Shown: positions 1 through 12,500 of the stretch, one piece after another
Numbering within the stretch: the first letter of the stretch is position 1
How the letters are laid out: every line of letters starts with the position of its first letter
Source of the DNA: Sperchopsis tessellata
Taxonomy: Eukaryota > Arthropoda > Insecta > Coleoptera > Hydrophilidae
Assembly: GCA_033557685.1 (NCBI GenBank)
Contig: JAWQRN010000596.1
Coordinates: 1-28,000 of the forward strand
Direction of reading: 5' to 3'
Length of the DNA: 28,000 bases
The notes under the pieces: generated by a model
Told to the model about the DNA's origin: nothing
The model's database searches: none
Seen by the model: the letters and a program-made list of their open reading frames with translations, nothing else
Position numbers and translations under genes: made by a program

Positions 1-303
1 TACTTTACACTTAATGCAGGTCTAAGTCTGGTTTGTGACAATACACATAGTTTCATAACCATTATATGTTTTATTTCCATAAAACCAAGTTTCTAAAAAT
101 CGAAGTAGTAAAAAAACCTGACCTGATTGAGCAAAATGGGATATATTTTTTAGTTCAGCATGCACTAAATATAAAATAAAAGCTATAAAAATCCTTACCT
201 CAGAAAAAAAAAATTAAACCGCAGACCAGTGTTATTTGCAGTATTCCTGTTTTTACATACAACTACCGCGGAATCTTTTTATTAGATATAAAAATCTGGT
301 ATT

Positions 304-421
304 TTCCAGAAATGTTCTCGTGAATGTTGGTTTCTAGAAATTTGCTAGAAGCTTCCAGAAAATATTAGATGTGTCGAATTATACATAAATAGAGAATTTG
401 TTTACTATATTTAAGTTAGTT
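304..421 (+). promoter_or_regulatory. Candidate promoter with heat-shock-element-like array, TATA and initiator
   Basis: Three clusters of inverted GAA/TTC units lie within 57 bp: TTCCAGAA (304-311), TTCTAGAA (332-339) and GAAGCTTCCAGAA (348-360). The last is a three-unit array with the two-base spacing of a heat shock factor site. A TATA-like CATAAATAGAG follows at 384-394. About 33 bp beyond it is TTAGTT (416-421), one mismatch from the arthropod initiator TCAGTT, suggesting a start near 418. The predicted exon 1 ATG is at 463, giving a 5' leader of about 45 nt. Heat-shock control is inferred from motifs only. The array could also be chance in AT-rich DNA or derive from a mobile element. 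Confidence 0.5.
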
Positions 422-462
422 CCAAAAAGAGATCACACCCTGCAAAATCTGAACTTTAGATA

Positions 463-512
463 ATGCTGGCAGTAAGCATGTTTTCAAAAAGATTGTGCAG
501 AGTAGAGATTTT
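463..512 (+). CDS. TTLL3: TTLL3 exon 1 (predicted start exon)
   Basis: ATG at 463 has A at -3 (ATAATG) and encodes [16 protein letters not shown] plus two bases of codon 17. The exon ends at a strong donor, TT|GTAAGTG, with GT at 513-514. The phase 2 ending fits exon 2, which needs one base to complete its first codon. It lies about 45 nt downstream of the predicted initiator. No homologous residues can be recognised, because N-termini of this family are not conserved. An alternative donor (GCA|GTAAGC, GT at 472) gives the wrong phase. Upstream non-coding exons or another start outside the window remain possible. Confidence 0.45.
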
Positions 513-3500
513 GTAAGTGATGCATCTGTAGCGAATGGTCTATTGTGATAATTATGAAATGTTTAGACATATGTTATATTATAAACTGTCCATGTATAGT
601 GTATTTTTCTTAATAAACACCCCTGTGGTGTAAATTGATACACTATAAGTTTGAATGAGGCAAAGCCAACAAGTTCATAGCAATGTACATACAATGATAA
701 ACGGCATAACTGAAGCGTTTACTGTAGGTTGTTCTTTGACGTATGCACTAAAAATTAGATCATATTCTGAGTACAGTGTACCTCAAAGTTGTCTAATCAG
801 TTTTTAAATGTGTTACTGCTGTCATGGTTTAGTTTTTTGGAATGATCACTGCAAGTCGCAGTTCACAGTAATAAATCCAACTCAATTTTTACTTGTTTTA
901 ATTTGGTTCCCTCTATTTCTTCATGTTTTTAAAGTTGGTATATTAGGGCTCAGTCTTTTTTCATATGTTTTATTTCCACCGGTTTGACAATGTATAGACT
1001 TCAAATTATCTAGTCGGGTGTAATTTTCGGACCACATCTATTAATTTGTTAGAAAATGCCTTTTATACCATATAGATGGAAGTGTTACTCCTTTTTGTTA
1101 TATGTGATACCCATTGTAAGATTTCAACTGAACATCAGTTATGACGTAATACATAATTATACAAGTTTTCCCCAAGTGCATTTCATTTCATTCATCTTTA
1201 ACTGCTAAGTATTGGCCCATCTTTCTGCTGTTTGAAGGTCTTCTTGGATGTTTTGTGATTGTTTGTGAGTCACGGAGCTTGGTATTGTTGACAAAGCATT
1301 TTCTGATGGTTTTAAATGAAGAGCAGGAGTATAAGAACCGAGCCCTGAGGTACCCCACTATCTGCTCTAACCTGGTATGTTCGATTACTCAAAAACTTTT
1401 CCATACACTTCAAAAGTTTGCCATCAACAAGTGTTACAAGTTATAATTCAGTCTTTGCGGTGGTATCTTCTCAAAAGTTAATCTACGTGGATTACATCTA
1501 CTGGATTACCCCCATATACATATTTGTAGTTGTTTATCTTTGAGGTAGGAAACCATGTTGTGTTGATGGCAATGTGTTGCTTTATAACAGAAAAGTAGTT
1601 AATTCTGTGACAATAATTTTTTCTATGCATTTACTAAGATGCTTATTTTCTTATTACATGTAACATCTTTTTTTTGTTATTTCACGTCAGCCTATATTCG
1701 TAGCTACAATCAAACACCGGTGCCAGGGCCACTACAACTGGAATTCTTTCCTTATACAGTGTTCCAACTGGAATTGGGCTCTTTAAAGAAGCACGTTGTC
1801 TCTATTTACCTACAATACAAGAGACCCACAGTTTTTGTATCCCTGACCCCTTGTTTGCTAGTATTTTTAATATCTTAGTATTGCAATAGTACAAATTGCA
1901 AATTGAGGATAATGAAACTTTTACTTTTTTTTAAAGTTTGGTCATTTTATAATTTCAGTAATGCAAGTAAAAGAAGTAAAGCATCAACAAGTAAAAATCC
2001 CAAAAATGTAAGAAGTCCAAGCAGGTAATGTTATAAATTTCTAGTTTCTTCATAATGCAGTCTAAAAGTATATCAAATTTCTTATAATTTATAAATTCCC
2101 ATTACGTTTACTGTTTAGGAAGTACATAGAGACCTTGAATCTCGTGCACGAACTTTAATAGAATATTCAGGATCAAAAACCATGAATATTGATTATGAAA
2201 ACGTGGTCTAAAAATAGTTTGTTTCTGATGTATATCAGACTGTATAGTCCTGGAAAGAGGTTGAAAAAAGTTTATGTAAATATCTCAAAATGGTTCAACC
2301 TGACTGAAAGAACAGTACATTTTAATAGCTATAAAAACGTCTTGTTTAAAACTTGTAAAATATGTGTAAAAATATCTGCATTTTTCATTTAAAAATACAA
2401 ACAAAACGATGATTTTTTTTCCTCAAATGACCAGTTTTTTGAGAAAAATTGTAAAAAGTTATTGAAGGTGGCTTAAATCAAATGTAGTTACTACAAAACA
2501 TGAATTGATACAAACAATACATAGTTTCTTAAGCTTCATGTCCACTTGCACGCAAATTGTGATACTTCTAAAGAAATTGCTTAATCGCCTGTTTACACGT
2601 CCATCAAATTTTACGCAAATTTACTCTAGCAAACTAGTCTAGCAAGTGGTTCTAGTATGTGTTGTTGCTTCAAACGTGAACTCAGGATTTATTTTATATT
2701 CACAAAATGTCAGTTCAGAAAACTATTGCTGCTGCGGTTGTGGTATCTAGTTTCGCAAAGAAACTACAAGAAATAGATGAAAAATATAAGAAAAATATTG
2801 GTAAGAAAGTGAATTCAATGCAAATGTACTCTAGGTAGTCATGAAATACTATTTCGTGAAATGAGAATGGAAGATTCTCAACAATTAAAAAATGTTTTTC
2901 AAATCTCTGCAGAAGATTTCGATTATTTACTGAATAAAATATACAGAAATAGGATACGAAAATGCGATCAGTTAATCAGTCTATTAATTATAAAAAAGAA
3001 TATTGTTATTGCTTCAGGAAACTCCTACCATTCTATGATATAAAATTGGAATAGAAATCCTAGAAGTTGAATGTTCCCCTGATCATCTGAATTTGATATT
3101 TCCAAAACACCTTTCTGTATCATTAATTTTAATCTTCTGAGTCTATTGGAATGTAGCCCTCGTAATGTTTATGCAACTTGATTGCCTAACATTTCCGATC
3201 CATGACTTTCATCGCCTTAGCAAGTATGACATCATCTTAAACGAATTTGTAACTCTGTTTTGGTGTTCTTCGCCTGATGGAAACTGTTGTGATGCTGCTT
3301 CTGAAATATCTTCGTTTTGTGACTGAAAACAAAGCATACTAATTTAAGTATTTTTTAGATGCTGAATAAGCAAGAATTGCAAAATATTTTGAAAATATCT
3401 GATATTTCTCACATTGTGTGGGAGCCTTAGATGGAAAACACATTACCATGCAAGCTGCACTTTGTAGTGGAAGCTACTATTTTAATTATAAAAGGCACAC

Positions 3501-6500
3501 AGTGTAGTTTTAATGGAGTGATTCAACGTACAATTTTATCTATGTAGATATTGGCTGTAACATCTGAGTGTCTATCAATTCGAAAACAAAATAATATGAA
3601 ACCACTATGATGAAGACAAAGATTATCACCATATGTTATTGTAGAGGTTGATGCATTTGCTATGATATCATATTTGCTTCCTCCATTCAGAAATCACGAA
3701 TTTAATTATCAATTGTCTCAAGCAAGGAAATGAATTTGGAATACTTGCTAATCTCTATCAAGTTTTAAGAAAACCTATACTACTTGGTCTTAGTTATAAA
3801 AGTTGTTGGAACAATATGTGCACTAGATAATTTTTTAACAACAAGAAAAGTGTCCAGATTGAATTATGCACCACTTGAGATGTTCAATGTTGAAAATAAA
3901 AGTATTTTCTTTAGTCTAAACATGTTTTTCTTCTATGATGATTAAAGCATACACTTGCAGAATAAGTTTCGGAACTGTCCCGATAGTATATCCTGCAACT
4001 CTGTCTTTGCTAGTAGCACAAGTATATTTTCACGTCCAAACAAGCTAAGAGAACTTGCATAGAGAGCAAGTACTTACAACAATCTTACTCTAGCTGTTAT
4101 CTACATAGTGAGTAATTGCTCTCAGAGAATATCTCTTGCAACTATAACTTGCATACAAACACGAGGCTTTAGGAAATATCGCTTTAGTGAACAGTCACCT
4201 CTTACATGTATTCTCATAAACGGTTCTGGAAAAAAAGGGATCTTTTTTCATTTTTAAATGAAGAATATTTATGATTCGTAAAACTAAAAATCACCAGTCC
4301 ACCATATGTATGTTTAGCCCCTACTTAAAGTACAGATTCCAAAACTTATGTCTATACTTAATAACATGTACAAAATTTCAGCCACTAAACCTTTTTTGCA
4401 TATTTGTAAAAACGCCTTCCTCTTTGCAGGACTGTATCACTGAAACCAGCCCTTTTTTGGCCCATAGTGTCATATCAATCTTAATGGATTTTTGTCTTGA
4501 ACATTACATTAAAGTTAGCGCACATTATTCAGGGACACCTGTACATATAATTGTTTATACTGAATAGAAAAAACTTTTAACAAATATATACATGCTTAAA
4601 TTTTCTAAGACTAATAAAATTGTTTAATAATTGACCTGTTGCATAAAATTGTGCATCTTTATTGTTATGATGAATAATACATACATAAACCAGTTGCATT
4701 CATTGTATGTTTGTTAAATTTTAACTTATAACAGCTCAATTTAAATGTAAATTTGGTATATAGGAATAATAAAATTTATAATTTTACATGATTAATATTT
4801 GTTTGCGGCAGAAGAAGTCCAAGATCAGCGCCAACATTAAGGAGACCTAAAATACATCCTACTCAATACAGACCAAATTCTGCATCACCTAGATCCTCTT
4901 CGCAATCTAGCCAATTATCTGAAGTAAGCAGAAGTAGCAGAATTTCCCAATTTTCCAGAAGATCAAATGATAGCAAACTTTCAAAAAACAGCGGTTCTCA
5001 CCATCCTACCTTGTTTATCCAAAGTTATTTGTCAGTAAAAAGGCAGTTAACACCAGCATCTACTCCTCCTTTTGTTCCACTGACTAAACCAGCTCCAACC
5101 AATAAATTGCCTAAAAACCATGGTCCAATTCTAAAGGCCCCCAAGACATATGCTCACCCCGTTAACAATAAACTGATAAATGACAGCAGCAAAAGTACAA
5201 ACAATAACAATCAAAATAAACATACAAATAGTAAGCCCATAACAAATAAACTGGCAAATGACATTAGCAAAAGTACAAATATTCAAAATAAAACTGGATC
5301 TAATGGTAACCGAAGTAAAAGTCCAACTGGTAGTATTCATAGTAAGACCTCAAATAATAAGCCGGGAAGTCCAAAAGCACCTTCACCAGTGATTAATGTT
5401 CCCATAGTTAATAAACCACCAATAATTGTAACCCCAAGTCCCCCACCACCATCTAATAACCAACTTAAAACTTCTAGTCCACCAGACATCAGATCAGCTA
5501 GCCCCACTAAAACCCAAATTACACCTGCAAAGATGGATGTAGTTCTAAATTTTACACCAAACAAGTACATGACCGAAATAGATATTCTCAATATGCTAAA
5601 AAAGAATGTTGAAAGAGCAATTAAAGAAAGAAAAACATTCACAGTGTGTGGCAATTACTACTCAATTCGTAAAGCTTTATTGGCAAGAGGCTGGATAGAA
5701 AAAATTCGATTATCCTACCATTTAGCAGATCGTCAAAACTTACGAACTCTAGAAGCAAAGTCAATTAATGAATTATTACCACTAGCAAACAACCGACAAA
5801 ATGGACAAAACGTTCGAAATATGATCATGTCTAAGCTATTCGGTAAACATCAAGTTGACTTTTACTGGGACCAAAGTCATGATGCATTCAAAGTAAATCC
5901 AGATAATATTAAGCCCACTTTGATAAATACCATAAAGAGAGGGATGCTGAGTTATGCATCCAAGCAAGGTTTATGTGAAGCTATGAAAAGAGCTCACTGG
6001 TACCAAAAACCTGGTGTTTCCTATATAAGGCATCCTCGTTCTTATAGCCTTACAAATACTGGAGATCCTGACCAGTTCATTACAGATTTTAAAATGACTG
6101 CAGCAATGTCTTTGCTTAAATGGGTTATCATAACTAGTGACTCTCATATCCCAAAATTAATATCTCCATCAGGGAAAGTGCCTATTTCAATATTCCATTT
6201 TGCTGTAAATGAATGTACAAAGTTCATAAAAAAATGCAAACATGAGGATATTGATAATCTTATTGAAGATGCTATGGATTATCAGTGGAATGAGTTTTTG
6301 GAAAATTACTACAAGATTGTTCATATAGGAAGTCATTTTAATACTAGCCATTTAGAAAATGAAGAAACATTAGTACATAAATCCAAACTTATGTTGAAGA
6401 AACTTACCAAATACTGGCCCCACATATACATGGATGGCATAATGAACATTTGGATCTTAAAACCAGTAAATGGCAGTCGGGGCATTGGAATACATATATG

Positions 6501-9500
6501 TCGCACGTTACAATATGTTCTCAAGGTTATTACTGAAAATAAGAATTGCAGATATGTCATTCAAAAGTATATTGGTGAGTAGATAAATGTATTTATATTA
6601 CAACATAATAAATAACTGTATTTTTAAAATTAACCATAACAAATACTTTCTCAAATGTATACTTTTTCCATTTGAAAAAGCATTGACATGAACGTTTCGC
6701 CATCATTCACCTTCATCCTAATTTAGTATTTATCCAGAAAGTAATGTCTAAAACGGGTTATAGTCAGCATATTTAGAGAACTTACATGTGTCATAACAAC
6801 AATACGCGAACATTAGATGTCAATAGCATAACTGAGATTTTTGTTACAGATAAAATATGAAATATTAAAAAAAATTAAATTATTTTATTAAATTGTTGCC
6901 GAATCACTTGATACGTTTTTTCCGACAGTAACACCAGCTGATTCTCTGGTAACACAAAGAACAACATAACTTGTTAATATGCTTTAGTTTTACAGCTGTT
7001 TTTAGTTAAATTCCAGTAAATATTTAGATGTTAATTTTAATAAATAAATTCTGTATTATTATTAAATGTAATAGACTTCCACGGTTATTATCTGTATCAA
7101 TGTTGTTTCTGGGTGGAAACCATGTTGAGGCTCTTACAAGTGCCGATGTTTCGTCCAATGTCCCTTGCAACAATGGACGAAATGTTAGCACTTGTCAGAG
7201 CCTCTACACGGTTTCCACCCGGAAACAACATTCATGTATTATTATTATTTACAAGAACAGTAAATATATTGTTGGATACCTTAGATTATTTTGACAATTA
7301 TATCCAACATATGGGATTATATTTGTTCTTCTGACACCACGACGCCAGGGTTTAAGCTCACTCACCTGGGAATTTTGCCGCATTCAGTGTTCCAACTGGA
7401 ATTGGGTTCTGTTACTTGCCAGTGGTCAATATTTTACCTACAATACACGGGATCCACTCTGGGACTCGAACCCGAGACCCCACGCTTAGTAGCCTAGCAC
7501 TTAGCCACTGAGCTACGAGACGGCTCTGGATAGTTATAGTACACTATAACAATAATTAATAACACTAATTGTACACTGATAAGAACAACAATACAATACT
7601 AACACGCGTAATAATATTAATAAAACTATAACATAATTCAGACTTGAATTGACGACGACTGGCTTAGCCAACTGGGAAGCTTCTAACAGTCTTCCGAACT
7701 GCTGAGTCAGATTTCATAATTTGGTGCAATAATTTCATCATTTCCTACAATGAATCTTCCAGAATGTTCTATAGGTCAAATGAAAGTTATCTTATTTACT
7801 CTTTTTTATGAAAGACTCATTGCAAAAATATATTCTAAACTGCAAATACATACTTATTTTATTTTTTAATGAAAGTGATGTCCTTTTTTTAATTAAATAG
7901 GCTATCAATATATTGTTATTATCTATTGCATGAATCATCTAATAAATATTTTATTTTTTTTCTTGTTTTTTAATTTAAATATAAAAAATTGATTTATATT
8001 TGATGCAATCTTCATTTGTATGAATTTCTCATCAAATATGTTTTATACTTGTTCTTCTTGTCATTGCTGTTTGCTATATCCTACTGAGTAGGGTACTTAA
8101 ATTCATTGCTTACCTACCGTGCTATCACTTTGTAGTAGGAAGAATTATCTATAACTAAAATGGTTCGTGGAGACAGATTTGGTGGTAGCTGGGTCTCAAC
8201 CCATTTGGAAAATTCGCCCAATTCATTACGTTATGATTATCTAAAATTTAAAAATCATAAATTATTGACCTTATTTATGATCTCTTTTTCTCCTTCAGGA
8301 ACACTACTTTTCAGCTAATGCGAGGGCGTTTTTTATGTGGTGAGGAATATAAGACACCTTGACCAATCTCTTTTTCACGTTGCTGTCAACAGTTCTGTAA
8401 GAAAACTTCAAAATGTGTGTTGCAACAAGCAACTGCTCTTTAAAATTGGCTAGTGGAATCAAGGGTTCTCCATTCTTGGGTTCTTGCTTCATAAATTCCA
8501 ACACAATGGCAATTATTTCCCTACCTTGTCTGTATAACACCTTTCCTTTAATGCCAATCACTGCCATTATAAGGTGTAACAAATCTAAATAAAATATAGT
8601 CTGTAATACATTATACATTAATATTCAAATCTCAAACTTATCAGAAGCACAGTTACATTTAAAACTCGCAAAATAGTTGCACATGCAAAAATGTACATAC
8701 GGAGTGTAGTTCTGAAAAGGACTGTTGTTCTTTTAGTTTTGTTTAAACCAAGGAGCGTAAGAAAATTTTAAACAAATATGGTAAACATAAACTGAAGAAC
8801 ACATGGGTAAAACGGCTGATACACGACGCCAATGATCAAACAACATGCCTTACCTTAGCTGCAACTTGGACTTGATTGAGCGACTTTTAAAGTTCTGTGC
8901 ATGATGACGTCTGTGTAGTTCACTAACTTTACAGTCTCTTCCATTATTATCCTTATTTGACTCTTATAATAATATTGTAAATTGTGTATCCAACTGTATT
9001 ATGCTTATGTAAAATATATGACAATAAATAAATATACTATGTACTTACCAAGAAAAGAGGTGGAGATATTTTGGCTACATCTCGTATATAAGTTAGTAGG
9101 TACAAGAATGTGTAGGACAATCCCTCAATCTTCATGCATTCTCTTATAAGTCTAAGCATACTCTGAATGAGTTAATCTATGTCCTCTTAGGGTATTTCAT
9201 TCCAAACTACCTGGACCTGGTGTCGTAGCTCTTCTAACATTTAAGAGAAATCCTGGTGAAAATTTTGGCTTATTATATCCCATACATGTTCAGTTGGGGA
9301 TAGATCCCATGATCTAGGAAGGCAAGGCAGGGGGGTGTTTGGTTTTCTTTTAGGTAACTCTATTTGTGGCCTTGCCTTGCCTTCCTATTGAAAAATGGCA
9401 TCGGGATGTTGTCGAATGTTTGATATAATTTTCCTGATATCAAATGATCAATAAGATGTCTATGCAATCCCCATATATTGCAGTCAAAAATACTCCCTGA

Positions 9501-12500
9501 TGTAAAAGCAGTAGCATTTTGCCATGAGACTTTGGAGATTTTATAGATGGTCGATGATACTATAATTTTTTCTAAAACCTGCCTACTCCGATGTAGGCAT
9601 TGTAAGGCAATTAGTGATTATTTTCCTCAAAAGTTTATTCATTTGTGATAGCTTACTCTGGTTGTTGATAATAATCCATTTATGTTGTAAGAAGATTAAT
9701 GGTGACTTTCATCAAAAATGTATGCATTTGTGATCTATAGTTTTCTAGTTTCGCTTTGTATCCCTTTTTATGTATAAGTATCATGAGTGCAGTATTCCAA
9801 TCTATGGGTAACTTTCCTTCATTTGTTAAAAAGTATTTTAAGATTCTGAAGTAGTTCTTTGTTTTAGTGGATAATTTTACACGTAGCTTTAGCTCGTCTT
9901 CCAGGAGGGACATAAAACTGTGGGTCCTGTGTATTGTAAGCACATGAAGACCACATGCACGTAAGAGAAACAAATTTCAGTTGGATCATTGGATGCAGCA
10001 AAATTCCTGGGTGTAGGATACTAATCCTCACCGTCGGTGATTGGCCATAGCAGCGGAAATAGGCCGACGTTAAATAAGCAAACAAACTCCTTGTGATTTT
10101 TTTGTTTATAATGCCGATAGTATCTTCTTCTATGTGATACTGATCTATATTTTGCCGTATATTGCTGTTATCATCTTCTTATTATGTTATTAAGTAATTT
10201 AGATTTATTTCATTTCAAGTTCATTTGTAGTTTGGCTTTGAGCATTCTATGATTACTAGTGAAAAAGCTATTTAGTACAGATACGTCTGTCAAAATACCT
10301 TTGTGGAATGAGAATATATAATCTATTTCATTTTTTGTTCTCTGTTAAGGCTAATCTACCTTCACTTCTGCTTTACTTTCTTTTAAAGAACGACATCATA
10401 CCAAACAAGTGTTGTCAACTAACAATTGGCCTCTCTTGTTACTCTGTTCATATACATACGGATCCACTTTACCTTTGCCCTCTTCCTATTTATGGGTTTC
10501 CGCATATAAATCTCCTATGATGATGTTAAATTGACACAGATGTTTTTGTAATACTGAGCTGACATCCTCCTAAAATAGGCATATACTTGTATACAACTAC
10601 TCAATAAGTAGTAAAATAATAAAAGTGGTAACATTTTGTTCATTTTTAAAACAGTAAAAAACATCATCAATCATAGATTTATTTAAATATTTTAAGTGTA
10701 TCAGAAAATATAACCAAATTAAAAAAAATTCCGACAAAACTGCTTTTTAGCTATTATTCAGCCTATAAAAATCATGCTGATGACACGGTTATTTTGACTG
10801 AGCCGACAGCTGAACTGTCAAAGGTCCTACAAAAACTAGGAGTAGAGAGCAAAGATCGTGGATTGGATATCTACTACACAAAAACTAAAATCATGATTAT
10901 CGACAGAGCTAATAACAACCAACAGCACCTGAAACAAATCGGTCAATGTCAGGTGGTAGATCACTACATATATCTTGGGGCTCTGATCTCTAACGAAGGT
11001 GGGATCTTCAAGAAATTAAGAGAGGATGCGAGATCGCCAGAGATAAACCTGCAGAAAACATGGAGAGACAGCAACATCACTCTAAACACTAAAAAGTAAA
11101 TTATTAAAGCACTAATATTCCCTGTCACACTCTACGGCACAAGTCAGAAGAAAGCTGGACGCCTTTGAACTCTAGTGTTGGAGGAGAGTACTTAGAATCC
11201 CATGGACAGCAAGAAGAACGAATGTATCCATCCTAACCGAAATAAATGTATCACAACTCCCAAATCGTTTACTCATGAATACTAAGGTATTTCGGGCATA
11301 TCCAAAGATGGCCCGGTGAAAATTTGGAGCGACTATAGTCCAGGGCGGAGTGGAAGGCTCTGAAATCTAGAGAAAGATCAGATTAAGGAGACCACTAACT
11401 CCAAAGTGTACGAAGCAACAACACAATCACGCAACAGAGAGAGATGGCGTGTGGTCATCAGGAGTATTACATCGAACCACTGACTCGATTCTATCAAAGC
11501 TATGATCACGACGCCTCTGCTAAGAGGCAATACGTCGAAGAAAAAATCAAAATGAAATAAACCTTCAACTTCAAATAAGCTGGTATATTATTTAGTAGAG
11601 AATCAAAAAAATTAGCAGAAAATTACACAAATTTGTTTGATTTTCTACTAATTTTCTGCTAATCTTATTTAGCAAATAATGAATGAAATTTGTTTGATTT
11701 TCTGCTAAATACAATATCATTATTTTATTAATCCTTTTTTTTAGTACGTAGCGAAAATTTATTGTATTTTGATGTTTGCAGTCAGAAATACAGTGACCCC
11801 TTGATTTTCTGGACCTCAATTGAATAGACTTTGGATTTAATTAACAAAATATCCGGTCCTTGTCATATGTGAAAATTAATACTTTGTTAATTTTAAAATG
11901 CTCTTAACCAAGATTTGCTTATAATTAAATTAAATTTCGCTTACTTCTTAAATGTTTTATATGCTTACAAAATTACTTATTTAAGCAACTACATTTATCT
12001 TAATCAAAATTACAACTTTTAACTAAAATTAACATTTATGTGTATTTATTAAATGAAAAATATGTTACCTATAAATAAACCATAAATTTATTTGAAAAGC
12101 GGAACACGTCGAGTTCAACTTAAAGAGAGATAATTTATTATACTTGAGTTAGATACTAGAGCAGGTATATGTCAACAGTTCATTATTCTGTATATAAACA
12201 AAAATAATATGAATTCAGTCATTAAAAGATATTTATCTGTTAAATATCTCATTTTTAAGGTAACATTTAACAATATTTTTATATAAAATATTGTTTAAAA
12301 ATTAATATGGTAAAAGTTAAAACAAAATGAAAAATTATTGCATCGAAACACTTAAGTGATTTAAATACAAAAATATTGACAATATTTAATATTAATTACA
12401 AATAAATGTTTAAAATTTTATAGTTTCACACCAATATGTAACATAAATGTAAATAACTAACCACTACTTCTTTGGTCACTATGTTAACGAATAAGTACTT

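Larger units (their letters stand above)
513..1958 (+). other. TTLL3 intron 1 (predicted)
   Basis: GTAAGT donor at 513 and a TTTCAG acceptor ending at 1958. It contains a LINE reverse-transcriptase relic (about 1130-1445, minus strand) and a SINE body (about 1681-1850, minus strand). I see nothing recognisable in 520-1130. Confidence 0.45.

Noticed and set aside
2008..2013. GTAAGA as the exon 2 donor
   Set aside because: Good consensus, but phase 0 does not fit the exon 3 acceptor, whereas CAG|GTAATG at 2025 does.
5337..5654. Minus-strand open frame of 105 residues
   Set aside because: Exact antisense shadow of the proline/serine-rich part of TTLL3 exon 3.
5011..6582. Treating this open frame as a complete single-exon gene
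   Set aside because: Its apparent start is TTG within an open stretch from 4792, and its stop lies just past a GTGAGT donor. Family residues continue in exons 4-6.
7028..7334. Two overlapping small open frames
   Set aside because: They read across the arms of a fold-back element and have no protein-like conservation.
7450..7525. A functional tRNA gene on the minus strand
   Set aside because: A and B boxes are present, but no paired acceptor stem closes it, and it runs straight into the repeat body shared with other copies, so it is a SINE head.
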